A stretch of DNA of 64,000 nucleotides from Oasisia sp. SBJ-2009 (Eukaryota > Annelida > Polychaeta > Sabellida > Siboglinidae). The stretch lies in NCBI GenBank assembly GCA_964017155.1, contig OZ024860.1:52442556-52506555 (forward strand), written 5' to 3'. The notes below the pieces were generated by a model. The model did no database searches. It saw only the letters and a program-made list of their open reading frames with translations, and was not told the DNA's origin. Shown here piece after piece: positions 27,358 through 39,618 of this stretch (position 1 is the first letter of the stretch; the number at the start of each line of letters is the position of its first letter). The position numbers and the translations under genes are program-made.

Positions 27358-27716
27358 ACAAATGCCTGCGCAGAATACTACACTTGAAGTGGACAGACAA
27401 GGTACCGAACACCACACTCTGGAAAACAACCAAGCAACTACCCATAGAAAATGAAATAAAGAAGAGAAAATGGAGGTGGATAGGACATACACTAAGGAAA
27501 CCACCAGAATCAATCACCCGTCAAGCCATCACATGGAACCCCCCAGGGAAGAGAAGAAGAGGTAGGCCACGAAACACCTGGCAGAGAGACACAGAAAAAG
27601 ATACAAAAGAGATGGGGTACACCTGGAAAGAAATGGAGAAGATGGCCACAGACAGAAAACAGTGGCGTTCCTTAGTCGATGGCCTATGCTCCGAGCGAGC
27701 GAAAAGGCATAAGTAA
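27358..27716 (+). pseudogene. LINE C-terminal tail fragment
   Basis: The frame reads LRRILHLKWTDKVPN, KRKWRWIGHTLRK, KRRRGRPRNTWQRDTEKD and MATDRKQWRSLVDGLC before a stop. This is the C-terminal region downstream of RT in RTE/Nimb-like elements, related to but clearly different from the minus-strand copy at 24.8-25.2 kb. A short TAAGTAAGTAATAATAA-like tail follows the stop, consistent with the 3' end of an insertion. It was probably 5'-truncated on integration. Confidence 0.65.
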
Positions 27717-27720
27717 GTAA

Positions 27721-28300
27721 TAATAACCCAATTGCTCAATCGCACGAGCAGCAAAACAGTGTTTTGTATTTGAATATTTCCTACCATATCCCAAACACTG
27801 CATGTGTCACGTATTTTTGAAAACACCCAATATTATCACACGACCGGGGGCCAACTGCATTCTTATTGGGAGATTTCATTGGCTGAGCTCAAATATAGAG
27901 TTTTGCACAGATCTGCCAGGCTACTGCTGCCTGGTACTGACGTAATCAGCAGTAGTGACTACAGGCATGTGAGGATGATTATATTGTCAGTTTGAAACTA
28001 TTTATTGTCTTCATCATAATCACTTAATTAATATTTTCTCAAGTAATTCGCAGATGACCAGAAACACAGCCAAGTTGTGTTAATGGAGCAAGAGGACAGG
28101 TGATTAGTGGTCTCAGTCAGGATGGAGTTATCTACTTCTACTCCACCCAGCCAGCCCAAATTAAACTTAATTTTATTGTTATCCTGAATATAGTTTTATG
28201 TCTGTCACATACATGTGACCGTATATCATTAATTAATAGACACCTGTCACACCATTAATTTTTTTTATTAATTGAACATTAAAATTAACACAACTTGCTT
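27721..28300. other. No gene recognised
   Basis: AT-rich interval between two LINE insertions. Nothing coding seen. Confidence 0.3.
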
Positions 28301-31150
28301 TTATCTGTGACAGCTAGTCTTGACTGACATATGCAACATAGTAGCGGAAACCTGGCTGGGAGATGAGGACAACGCTTTAGTGTCCGAACTTTGTAGAGAC
28401 ACTTTCTCGTTTGCTCACCAGCCACGTGGTGGCGCTCGTCGCGGAGGAGGCGTTGGGAGGCGTTGGAGCCCTTTTTCGTCAATCATTCCAGCTAGTGTCA
28501 CGTGTTAGCATTGACACACGCGCATCCGAAACGCTTTCCGTCACAATACGTAATGCCCGCAGCGACTGTACAACTCAAGTAATCGTAATGTACAGACCGC
28601 CAAATTAATGTTTTAGAACTTTCCTGGATGATGTATCCAAAGTATCGTTAATCGCTGCTGCTCATCCCACAGAAACGATCGTGTGTGGGGACTTCAACAC
28701 CAGATACAAAGACTCAACATGCACGAACGCGAATAACCTAGCATATTTACTTGACACATCTGGTGTTGTGCAACATGTCAGTGATGCTACTCACGAACGT
28801 GGTAACATACTATATTTGATAATAACAGCGAAAACGTCAGGTCTACTCGCGACGCCAGTAAGTCCAACTACTCTGCTCACAGATCACTACGTGCTCGAAT
28901 GTGAACTCAACGTCATGAAGCCTGAGGGTCCGAAACGCCGAGTGTGTTATCGAAAATTCGCATCGATTAACAAGCGAGTTTTCTCCGCTGACATCAGTAA
29001 TGCATTCGCCGTGACTTTCGGAACCATAATTGGTCCGTCGACTTCTACAACAGCGCTATCGAGACCATCGTCAACTAGCACGCACCGATCGTCACACGCG
29101 TCATCACTGTTCGTTCGAGGACACCGTGGCATACGGAAGAATTGTCCTGTGCGAAACGTGACCTCCGTCGAGCCGAACGTCGATGGCGAAAGACACGACT
29201 GACAGTCCACAGACAGATTTACACGACGCTTCGTGAGGGATATCGCCGACAACTCGCTGCTACGAAGGCCAGTCACTCAATTCTGCACCGTTATACATGA
29301 GGCAGGTCAAAATATGAAAACAATTTTCGGCGTCACCAATGCACTGCTGGGGCGATCTGCACCAGTCCAGTTGCCTGAGTCATCCAACGACGTCGCTCTT
29401 GCTGAGTCTTTCAAAAAGGTTTTCGTTGAGTAAATTGCTAACTTACGTCTTGCAATCAATTATCGTGCCGTGACGACCACTATTCCTGATCAACAGTCGT
29501 GTGATTACCACCAAACCGCGCAGCTCTCCGAATTTACGCTGGCAACAACTGCATACATCAGACGGATAGTTTTGCAGTCATCTGCGAAATCCTGCACCCT
29601 TGACCCAATTCCAACACACCTGCTCAAAGAAAAAATCGACAAAATAGCATCCGTTTTCACAGACATCATCAACACGTCACTGGAATATGGCGTCGTACCT
29701 GCGACCATGAAGCACGAGACGGTTACACCGATCCTTAAAAAAAACCGCGGCCTCTGACGTTACCTGTCTCGCAAACTACCGTCCGATATCGAACTTAAGT
29801 TTTCAATGGAAAACGCTGGAACGGTATGTCGCTAAGGAACTACGCTATCTTGACATCAACGGTTACAACGACTCATTCCAGAGCGCGTACCAGCCCAAAC
29901 ACAGATATAGACAGCACTAGTGCGGATACACGAAGACCTGATGCAGGCAGTGGATTCACGGCGTTGCGTACTGCTTGTGCTGTTAGATCTTAGCGAATCA
30001 TTCGACACCCTCGACCACAGCACTCTCCTGCGTCGTCTTCGTGTAATAGGACTAAGCCAGCCAGTCCTCGGTTGGTTCATGTCATACTTACTTGGCCGCA
30101 CAAACTCAATTAATATACGTGACGTGACATCTGCTCCGGAAATTATTCAACACGGTGTTCCATAGGGCTCGGTCCTAGGACCACTACTGTATAACATCTA
30201 CATGTTAACCATTGCGGACATCGTTGATCGCCACCAGATCCGCTACCATATATATGCCGATGACACTCAGTTGTACGCTGAGTGACCATCATCGAATCAC
30301 GCAGATGGTGGACGATGGTTGGATATTTCTAAACGAGGCGAAGACCGAAGCAATCCTTTTTCTTTCCTCCGTCGTACACTCGCATTCTCGGCTGCCCTCC
30401 ATCTATGTATGTGGATCATCCATATCAATGTCGCCGACTGTTCGATACATATGCGTTCTACTCGACAGCCGACTTGACATGTCGGCCCAAGTATCGAACG
30501 TCAGTCGTGCTGCTTATTCGAATCTATTTCGTATTGCAAAAATACGAACGAGTTTCACAACTGCAGCGTGTAAGACCATCGTCCACTCCCTCGTCACTTC
30601 ACGGCTGGGAACGCTGTCCTGTACGGCATATCAGACCGCCCCTTGCACCGCCTCGAGATGGTACAGCGCTCGGCGGCCAGAGTCGTCCTACGGATCAGAC
30701 GCGGTGACCGGCGAAGTATGACGGCCGCATTGAAACAACTGCACTGGCTGTCCGTAAGAGTACAATATACTCGTTATTGCGTTTCGAGCCTGATGTGATC
30801 GGATGCCAACGTATATCGCCTCTCTCATCACGCCGTATGTGCCGCGTCGCGCCCTGCGATCTGCAGACCGCGCGTTGCTAGTGGTTCCTCGGCACAACCT
30901 CGAACGTTACGGACTTTTAATGTCTAGTTCCCCTGTACCTATTATATTGATATTAATGTTTTAAGTGGCTCAGTCAGCACACAATTTAAATTAGTTATTA
31001 ATTGGTTTTAGATTTAGATAGATATACGTATTCACACATTGTTTTATTTGTATTATATTATATTTCATTTTTTAAATGTGAACACTACTGAACAGAGCTT
31101 GTACTTTGAATTTTAGTGTATAAATAAACTGTATTATTATTATTATTAAA
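28300..31150 (+). pseudogene. L2-like LINE, near full length but decayed
   Basis: Order: IVAETWLGDED and RRGGGVG (endonuclease start), VMYRPPN, TIVCGDFNTRY, HERGNILYLI, TDHYVLECELNV, the linker shared with the 26.4-kb copy, then RT with LANYRPISNLSF, FQSAYQPKH, VLLVLLDLSESFDTLDHS, GSVLGPLLYNIYM and an intact HIYADDTQLYA (about 30,245-30,275), then LFRIAKIRTSF. Frameshifts and stops break it into at least five pieces. The 3' end is marked by AATAAACTG followed by (ATT)n at about 31,131-31,148. Confidence 0.85.
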
Positions 31151-31530
31151 ACATTCTTTGAACAGTGGATTGCTAGATTTGGGGCCCCCCTGCATATACA
31201 TACTAACCAGGGTAGACAGTTCGATACTATGTAGGTTGATGGAAATCATACCGACCCAATTCAAAAGGACAAATGGAGAGCTATAATCAGATGGTTTTAT
31301 TTTTCATCAGACGTTATCTCAACGATAAAGTAACCACGTGGGACGAACACGTGTCCGTCCTAGGCATGAGTATACGAGCTACGGTACATAGGAGCACGGC
31401 CTTCACACCGAAAATAAATACTATTTCTAGGCAGGTAAGTTTGTATGCCTGAAGAAATTATGTTTGGGCTCTCTACTGTAAACGCACAGAGGCACGATTT
31501 AGTCTACTTCCGGAATTCCAGTACCGTAGT
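31151..31530 (+). pseudogene. Ty3/gypsy integrase core relic
   Basis: The frame gives TFFEQWIARFGAPLHIHTNQ and GRQFD, then after a stop and shift GQMESYNQMVLFFIRRYL, TTWDEHVSVLGMSIRATVHR and STAFTPK, ending near an EIMFG block. This is the order of the gypsy integrase catalytic core. The position that is usually the second catalytic Asp (HTDQG) reads HTNQG, and stops interrupt the frame, so the copy is inactive. It starts right after the (ATT)n tail of the LINE. Confidence 0.7.
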
Positions 31531-32028
31531 TGTACAAAGCAAGAAGCTGCCACCGGTGTGAACTACTAATAGGGCCCACTAATAGTTATAGAGGAAATAT
31601 TTATACTTCTATACCAACTAGCTGGCCGTAATGAAGCATGTGTCAAACACCATGACAAACTCCGTATAACTGAGGATCATGCTATTCCACTGTGGGTCAG
31701 ACGGAAACGACACACGGTACTCACTGATGGAAGCCAGAACACGTCAACAGCATATGTTGCTGATGACGACAACCTACTGGCTGGGGTAGAACAATTATTC
31801 CAGGCCACCCGATCGCAATGAACCACTCTAGTCCCACCGAGAGTCAGGCGATGTGGTCGTAAGGTTAACCGTCCATTTCGATACAGTGATTAACTGACAG
31901 ACTTCTATTTGCAACTGGACATCACAACAACGGAAACAGAGACCAGCCATAAGCGTGAATGGCGGAGTGAAGTTAAGCGACCATTTACGCCAGGGAATAC
32001 TGGGACATTGGCACATTAGAGAGAAACT

Positions 32029-32600
32029 TTGGGGGAAATGGAAAAAGGTGTTGCATATTGCACATTGCTGCCGTATGTGTCTCAGACCCAGCCACCAACG
32101 ACCCCGTTCACGACGTTGGAATTGCCGCTGTGTGCGTACACCACCAGCACAACTACAAGTCACAGTAGCTGCCCCCCCCCCGCACAGTTACTGCAGTGCA
32201 CAATCCCACTGGTGTCGCCGCCCCCGACCAAGCAGGCGCGGTACGACCACCGGCCATGTCATATCTGCGGCGCTACTCCGGCGGACCTACGCATCCACGT
32301 CGAGGAAGTCCATCTACCGCGTGGAATATCCGCCCAGAGGCAGCTGGCTGTGCAAAAAGCCATTGGACAAATGCCTACAGGCGAACATGGTTAGGCACTT
32401 CCCACAGGAGAGGCGCCAAGCGGAGTTTGTCCCACATGTTGGTTCCTGCATGGGCCAACTCAGTGATTGCTGTACTGGAGGCAGTGCGTAAGTTGTTTAA
32501 ACAGCAAACCTTTGAAGATGTAGTGGACATCTTCGGACAGCGGGAGTGGTACCCCCGCGATGGTCATTGTAATGCGGCAGTCAGTGTTATGCACGTAGAA
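32029..32600 (+). pseudogene. C2H2-finger ORF fragment, frameshifted
   Basis: One frame ends RPCHICGATPADLRIHVEEV then HLPRG, a single C2H2-like finger (CxxC, then His and His). A second, shifted frame continues with VIAVLEAVRKLFKQQTFEDV and VDIFGQREWYP. The two look like one protein broken by a frameshift. I do not recognise the family with confidence; its position just after the gypsy integrase relic suggests a retroelement accessory or 3' ORF. Confidence 0.35.
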
Positions 32601-32624
32601 GTAACCCCTCCCTTCTCTCCCCGC

Positions 32625-32694
32625 CCGCCCACCCACGCACGCACGCACTCACGCGCACGCACGTACGCCCGCACGCACGCATGCACGCAAACAC

Positions 32695-32729
<35 letters not shown>

Positions 32730-32740
32730 CACACACACAC
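32625..32740. repeat. (GCAC)n-(CA)n compound microsatellite
   Basis: A GCAC/CGCA-rich tract grades into (CA)n with two AAACACAC interruptions. From 32,741 to 34,338 I see no gene or clear repeat. Confidence 0.85.
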
Positions 32741-34339
32741 CAAACACGAGTGTAAATGTGAACGTTAACAACAAAAAGGAACATTGACACATTGTATTTA
32801 CAATTAGATATTGAAACTTGTAGTGAGAATGAGAAGTTTGCATGTTGTAGGCTATAATTACACTGGGAACTCTGTCAATGGGACTGCCCTGAAAGCTATG
32901 GCGATAGATATCATCAAGCGTGCATCATTTATATTATTACGTGTAGTTGTTGTGACTAGTGAAGTGGGTTCTGCAAACAGAAGCATGTAGAAGAGTTTTG
33001 GCGTCATTTGTGGTAAATATAATCGTACAGTTAACAAGGTATAACATCTTTGTGATCCATCCAGTGTGTTGTACTTTATTGCTGATGTCTCGCGTATCAT
33101 CAAAAACGTTATTTTGTCCTAAAAGAAATTATTTACTTTTAAATGTCTCCTAATTGTAACATATTTACATGTGCCTGCGAGTTACTGGTTTGACAGGGAA
33201 CATTATTTAAGAAAGTTGGACATATATTTGTTCCACGGTATTTATTGATTGACTAGTACACCAGATCATCACACAGGGGAGTATATAACATGTAACTACA
33301 CAACTTATACAAATATACGTGGTTATCATCCGACATTCCAACTTTACTAGCCTTGATTCGTTGAGGCTCTTCTTAAATTTAGACATCCATCTACCCGCTC
33401 CCCATTGCACACAATAACATTCGGCTAAACTTCCAGCCCGCTGCCTAAATTATTGAAATACATATGTGTAAAATATAATCACGCAGGCTACTTGATAATA
33501 TTCCTATGGTAAGTGGTGTGAAAAGCTGTTTGCAATTTCGTTCGTCAAATGGAAATGTCACGGTTGTTTACAACACCGTCACGGTTTATGGCGCAATGAA
33601 ATTATGTGCACTGCGCTTCTCAAATATCTGGTTGCTTTGTTAATTTTAATTTGTTACAAATAATATTCCTGCGAACTTGTAGACGTCATTTTCTCAACAG
33701 TGTCCGATATATATAATACGAGGTGTATTCAATCATAATGACGCTTAAACTAATATGAAACACGAAAATGGGCATGGCAGCATCCAGCAAAACACAATTC
33801 CTCCTCACTCCATGACCATGACAGTACGTACAATAATCAGCAATTTGACACCATCATATAGAACCCCTACAACTACATTACATTGCGTCATGTTTGGAAT
33901 GGTAAAGTGCGAAAACAACAATGGAAGATAGGATCATAGACACTTTTATTCATATCCTTCTCCATTTATATCACGTTCACGGTCGGAGAAGGAACGTATG
34001 GTAGGATGGGGCACGGAGCCTCCTTGGGGTAACAAGAGCCCCCTTGTATTATGTCAGTTTTATGTATTTGAGATCTGTTTCTGGCGGACGAATACAACGC
34101 TGCCACCTATTGACTACTCTGACGAAAAAACAGACGCTGGCAAAAAACGCGGTAAGAAAATATTTTGCGTTTAATGCTTTGTTACATGTTTGCTATAACA
34201 GGTGTGTGTTTGTAATGTTTTACTACAGCAACAAGATAAAACATTTATAGTCTATGCAGCTTCATCTACGTTTTACGAAAATGGGTGATAATTATAATTA
34301 GCGCGGGAATTGACATTTGTGTAAATCATGCATGCTGGA

Positions 34340-34788
34340 GGCAAGAAGCCCCCGACCGCGTGGGACAAGAAGCCCCCGACCGCGTGGGGCAAGAAGCCCT
34401 CGACCGCGTGGGTCAAGAAGCCCCCGACCGCGTGGGGCAAGAAGCCCCCGACCGCGTGGGGCAAGAAGTCCCCGACCGCGTGGGCAAGACGCCCCCGACC
34501 GCTTGGGGCAAGAAGCCCCCGACCGCGTGGGGCAAGAAGTCCCCGACAGCGTGGGGCAAGAAGCCCCCGACCGCGTGGGGCAAGACGCCCCCGACCGCGT
34601 GTGGCAAGAAGCCCCCGACCGCGTGGGGCAAGAAGTCCCCGACCGCGTGGGGTAAGAAGCCCCCGACCGCGTGGGGCAAGAAGCCCCCGACCGCGTGGGG
34701 AAAGAAGTCCCCGACCGCGTGGGGCAAGAAGTCCCCGACCGCGTGGGGCAAGAAGTCCCCGACCGCGTCGGGTAAGACGCCCCCGCTC
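34340..34788. repeat. 24-bp minisatellite (~19 units)
   Basis: The unit is 24 bp and GC-rich, containing CCCCCGACCGCGTGGGGC and AAGAAG, with point variants (GACGCC, AAGTCC). Because 24 is divisible by three, every frame without a stop in the unit stays open and repeats an octapeptide such as KKPPTAWG. The open frames are probably incidental. The G-rich core GGGGCAAGA also occurs near 1,365 and 1,395. Confidence 0.9.
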
Positions 34789-34998
34789 ATGGTTCGGTAG
34801 CAGTCTATAATCGTGAGTAGGTCACACAAAAAATTATTTGTTTGTATAGTTGGTAAGATGAGGAAAACTGTGTTATTACGTTAGCAATTGGCAATATCTG
34901 TACAAGTTCTGCTCAGACGTTTCAGTGCAGAACGGCATTCATAATTTATACAGATATAATATTTGCAGACCTGGCTTAGTGAGCAATGTGTTTTAGAT

Positions 34999-35112
34999 AT
35001 GTTTCGCACATACAAGCGCAAGACGGAACGGGGTGCTTATGGCTACGACATTCTGAAAGATGCACTCTTACCGTTGAAGACCGTCAGTCGACTGTATCAC
35101 GTGACCACTTAG
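34999..35112 (+). pseudogene. Pipsqueak-type HTH relic, second copy
   Basis: The frame reads MFRTYKRKTERGAYGYDILK, then DALLPLKTVSRLYHVTT and stops. The first 20 residues are a good psq HTH opening as in pogo/Tigger transposases. The flanks on both sides resemble the copy at 920-1,145, so the two derive from the same element. Everything downstream of the HTH is missing. From 35,113 to about 35,590 nothing else is recognised. Confidence 0.45.
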
Positions 35113-35589
35113 ATTTTTGTTGTTATTGTCTTTTGACTGTTTATTCGGCGCATCACATATGTACAAGATAAAAGTCGCAATGCCCGAATAAACAAACGGG
35201 TGTATAGGTACACAATAAAGTCGCAAATAGCGTAGTAACAACAGTACCGGTATATAATGTGGTATATAACTTGATGCTGCTTACATGGGTTTGTTTCCCT
35301 CGCCTGTAGCTTATAGTAGGCAATATTCCATAATTTTAATTAAAATTTTAATAAAACAATAAATGAACATTAAAAAAAAAAAATGTTTCCAAAAATTCAA
35401 CAAATTCCATTTTAAACCGGGGTATTTAATTTTGATTGGCAAGGCTCTTATCCTGGCATATATTTATCTGTACTCTGCTACGGGTGAGGCGGATATACGG
35501 GAGTTTACCTCCCCATTGATCATTCGCTAAATCGATGTTGCTGTGAAGGACTGTTGCCTCCTTCACAACGACAAGGTCTCTAAATCTGC

Positions 35590-37535
35590 AAAGACCCCGC
35601 CAATGCGGATACATTAAACAATTGGCGACCAATTTCACTTTTAAACACTGATTACAAAATATTATCCAAAGTGCTTACTCTAAGATTACGGAAAATAATA
35701 GGTGAAATAATACACCCAGACCAAACCTGTTCCATACCTGGGAGAACCATTCAAGATAATGTATACCTAATTAGAAACCTCGTGGAATACACAAATGATA
35801 AAAACATGCCGGCTGCGATTATTTCTCTGGACCAATCCAAAGCTTTCGATAGGGTATCCCGCGAATATCTATTCAATGTGTTGCGTAACTATGGATTTAA
35901 GCCCCATTTTATATCACTGGTTAAATTGTTGTTGCTACAGACGTAGAATATAGAGCTCTAGTTAATGGTTATATTTCAAATGAATTCCCCGTACAGCGCA
36001 GTGTACGACAAGGATGTTCTCTTTCGCCACTACTGTATGTTTTATCTATAGAACCTTTTGCTCATAGGATTCGTACGGATCCTATGATCAAAGGGATCTC
36101 ATTACCTGGGACAACTGAAACTGCTAAAATCTGTCAATATGCAGACGATACTAATTTGTTCATCAGTGATACAAGATCGGTCAAGTATATTCTAACATTA
36201 GTAAACTTATACGAAATGGTTACCGGCGCCATTCTCAATATGGATAAAACCTTTGGGATGTGGCTGGGACGCTGGTGAGGGTGTTTAGAAGAACCGGGCG
36301 GCCTAAAATGGACCAGTGATTTCCAAAAAAATTACGGTGTGTACATAGGTACGACAGGCGCCGATAATAAGACTTGGGGGAAAGTCGTTTCTAAATTTGA
36401 AAATTGCGTGAACCTATATAGCAGGAGAGACCTATCATTTAGGGGGAAAAGCGTTATCTTGCATACTGTGTTATGCAGCTCTATTTGGTATATAGGGAGT
36501 CTCGCATCAATGCCCCAAAAAGTGGAACAAAAATTGAACAAATTGGCATTTACCTTTCTTTGGAATAACAAACCAGAAGCTTTGGAAAGAGAATCGCTCT
36601 TAAACACATATGCGGACGGAGGACTTAATATCGTAGATATTAAAACTAAAATAGAAGCCCCATTTGTCAAACAAGTTCTGCAATTAATTAAAGAGCATAG
36701 GGCGAAGTGGACCTTCCTAGCAGTGTACTGGTTGGGAATACACCTCAGAGAGTACGTAACTGCCTTTGCGTCATTATGCATCCCGCATGCAGAACACATA
36801 CCCAGGTACTACCATAACGCCTTAAGAGTATTTCGTATTTTTGTGCACATGGTACCTGATTTCATGGACCGACAATCTGTGACAACAAAGTTTATTTATG
36901 GTAAACTTATACAACGAAAACAAATCAAACCTAGAATCACCAGGTTATACCCTACAATTGTTTTTGCTGAGACGTGTAAATGGATGCAATGCGCTTTTGT
37001 AGAACCTCGCTATAGGGACCTGGCATGGAGAATAGCGCACGAGATCATACCTACCCAAAGTTTGCTATATAAATACAATATATCTAGAAACCTCAATTGT
37101 TATTTATGTAAACGGCAACCAGAAACCATTTCACATTTATTCTATGAATGCCATACTCTCAGCGGTTTATGGTCTTTCGTTGAGACAACACTTTTCCATC
37201 TTACAGGATGTCAGGTTACCATCACCCTTAATGCAATAAAATTTCATATTTTCCAACATAATAATCACAATAATAACAACGACATGTTGATCCTGCTCAT
37301 TAATTTATTAAAATATTGCATCTGGACCATGCGCAATCTAAGTAAACACGAAAACAAAAAAGTTACAGCGCTGAATGTTAAGGCGATGTTCATATGTAGC
37401 CTTACACTACGCATAAAGGCTGACTTCAACCGTTTAGAAAGACACATTTTCAATAAGTACTGGTGTCGAGACAACGCCGTAGTGCGAGTTGAAGGAAATT
37501 CAATTAAAATTCTGCTACGCCTTCACCCACCATAA
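35590..37535 (+). pseudogene. Tx1-like (L1 group) LINE: RT and zinc-knuckle C-terminus
   Basis: RT motifs: NNWRPISLLNTDYKILSKVL, IIHPDQTCSIPGRTIQDN, AAIISLDQSKAFDRVS, VRQGCSLSPLLYVLSIEPF and CQYADDTNLFI (YADD intact). The frame 36,339-37,535 then gives a long C-terminal domain with YIGSLASMPQKVEQKLNKLA, FLWNNKPE, DLAWRIAHEIIPTQSLLY and a CCHC-type knuckle CYLCKRQPETISHLFYEC. IIHPDQTCSIPGR and the knuckle are typical of the Tx1 clade. At least two frameshifts or stops separate the blocks, and the endonuclease is absent. Confidence 0.8.
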
Positions 37536-37803
37536 ATTCCATTGTGCTTCTTCACGACTTTTGCAATGTCATCCGTGCTCAACTCCATCAACTATTCCAA
37601 ATTAATCGATATGTTCTAGAATGCTATCATTAGAACACGTTAAATGCGCTTCTCCTGAGATGCTCTAGTAACGCTACGTGGACAACGATCAGAGAGCCGC
37701 CAACTGACAACCCGTCCCAGCCGAGACGACACAGTCCAAGCCGCACGTAGACACGAGACACACCGAAAAGACGGGGCAGACCAACTCGACAACTCGGGCG
37801 ACA

Positions 37804-38272
37804 AGCCGGCCCAACGCGATGCGCCTTCTGCCAACGCCTTGCAACGCGAACGCTAGTTCTCAACGCAATTCGCCGGCACAACGCGACGCGCCTTCTGCCA
37901 ACGCCTCTCAACGCGAACGCTAGTTCTCAACGCAATTCGCCGGCACAACGCGATGCGCCTTCTGCCAACGCCTTGCAACGCGAACGCTAGTTCTCAACGC
38001 AATTCGCCGGCCCAACGCGATGCGCCTTCTGCCAACGCCTTGCAACGCGAACGCTAGTTCTCAACGCAATTCGCCGGCACAACGCGATGCGCCTTCTGCC
38101 AACGCCTCTCAACGCGAACGCTAGTTCTCAACGCAATTCGCCGGCCCAACGCGATGCGCCTTCTGCCAACGCCTTGCAACGCGAACGCTAGTTCTCAACG
38201 CAATTCGCCGGCACAACGCGACGCACCTTCTGCCAACGCCTCTCAACGCGAACGCTAGTTCTCAACGCACTT
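37804..38272. repeat. 67-bp minisatellite (7 units)
   Basis: Seven units start every 67 bp (37,804; 37,871; 37,938; 38,005; 38,072; 38,139; 38,206) at the motif CGCCGGC(C/A)CAACGCGA. Units alternate between two sub-types (GCCTTGC and GCCTCTC), hinting at a two-unit higher order. The tract is CpG-rich. The flanks (37,536-37,803 and 38,273-38,763) show no recognised gene. Confidence 0.9.
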
Positions 38273-38759
38273 CGCTTCACTACCTCGTCGCCTTATCGAC
38301 GACAACCACTCGCGCGGATTGCATAATATGCACATCTCGGGAACGGCCGACAACAGCAGATCGTGCGCGGACAGCCACTCTCTATCGCGGCTCACGACCG
38401 TCGCCTGAACATTACGTAACATGTACGAGGCGTCAGCGACCGACGTCGCTTCTTTGTTTCGGCCGCATCACTTCACACCTCGAAGTGCCCGGCCCAGTGA
38501 GCACGATTGTTGCAAAAAGAACGTGTTTATAAACACGCCGAACGCTATATACAGCGTTAGTCGGCGTGCGAACCTTTTGGTTATCTTTTTTTCATTCGTC
38601 TTTTTACATAACTATGTGAAAAGAACGTTATGTATTGTAAATATATATGCGTACATATTCAACCGTGCGGACACTTGTCAAAATCTACATGGCGATTAAT
38701 ACCTATAATACGATGACACTGGTCGTGGTGACTGCAGTGATGACTTACAATCAATTTAT

Positions 38760-38764
<5 letters not shown>

Positions 38765-38840
<76 letters not shown>
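38765..38840. repeat. (TA)n microsatellite
   Basis: About 37 TA units. From 38,841 to 39,618 no gene is recognised. Confidence 0.95.
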
Positions 38841-39618
38841 CCTACACTTCTCTTGCGATACCGGGGTTATAACACACACCAAAATCCGGCCTGCCCTTTC
38901 AATGCCAACACGGCATCACGTTTTTTTCTCTTCTTCCAAAATACACATATATTCGACATTCTTTATAGTACAGGCATATAGACCTGCATGTATATAAACA
39001 TGTCAAAGGCGCATAGATGAGTGTCTACTCGCGTATGCATATGCTGGCGAATGCTTATTTACGAACATTCCAACTCCAGATATGGTAGGATATATCCTTG
39101 TATCTGCATCACACCTTTCATATCATCTCATCGTGTCAGGGCTGGTGAGGACTTTTCCCTTGGAGGACGGTTTAGCCTCGCCGGCTCTACACTCTGCCTA
39201 CTGGAGCGGCCGTAAAAAGCCCGTAAGCTATACTTTCACACATTGTTATAATTCACACCATCAATGTAAGGATCGATGGGGAGCTAAACCCCCGGAAGTC
39301 CGACAATCGCAACAGAGATCGGATAAAAATATGCCAAATCGAGAGTTGAATCAAAATTCAAAGTCCACTGATTACAATTTGTACAAATTTAACAGCAGGT
39401 CAGTTTTTGTACCCAATATCGACTATATTCCTGTGTAAAGAGAGTTTCTTATCAGGTGTTGACAGCTTTTTGTATATACAGTTAGTGTTTTTCTATTGTT
39501 GTTCACCCTTTATCCTGTATATAGATATGAAAACAATATGAATAAACACGTTCAAAGACAAAAAAAATATCCTAACAACTTAGATGTTATGTTATGTAAA
39601 AGTAAAGGACTGTCGCAA

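Noticed and set aside
34285..34829. Proline/lysine-rich repeat protein over the 24-bp minisatellite
   Set aside because: Open in both strands and several frames as expected from a 24-bp unit without stops; no flanking exon signals.
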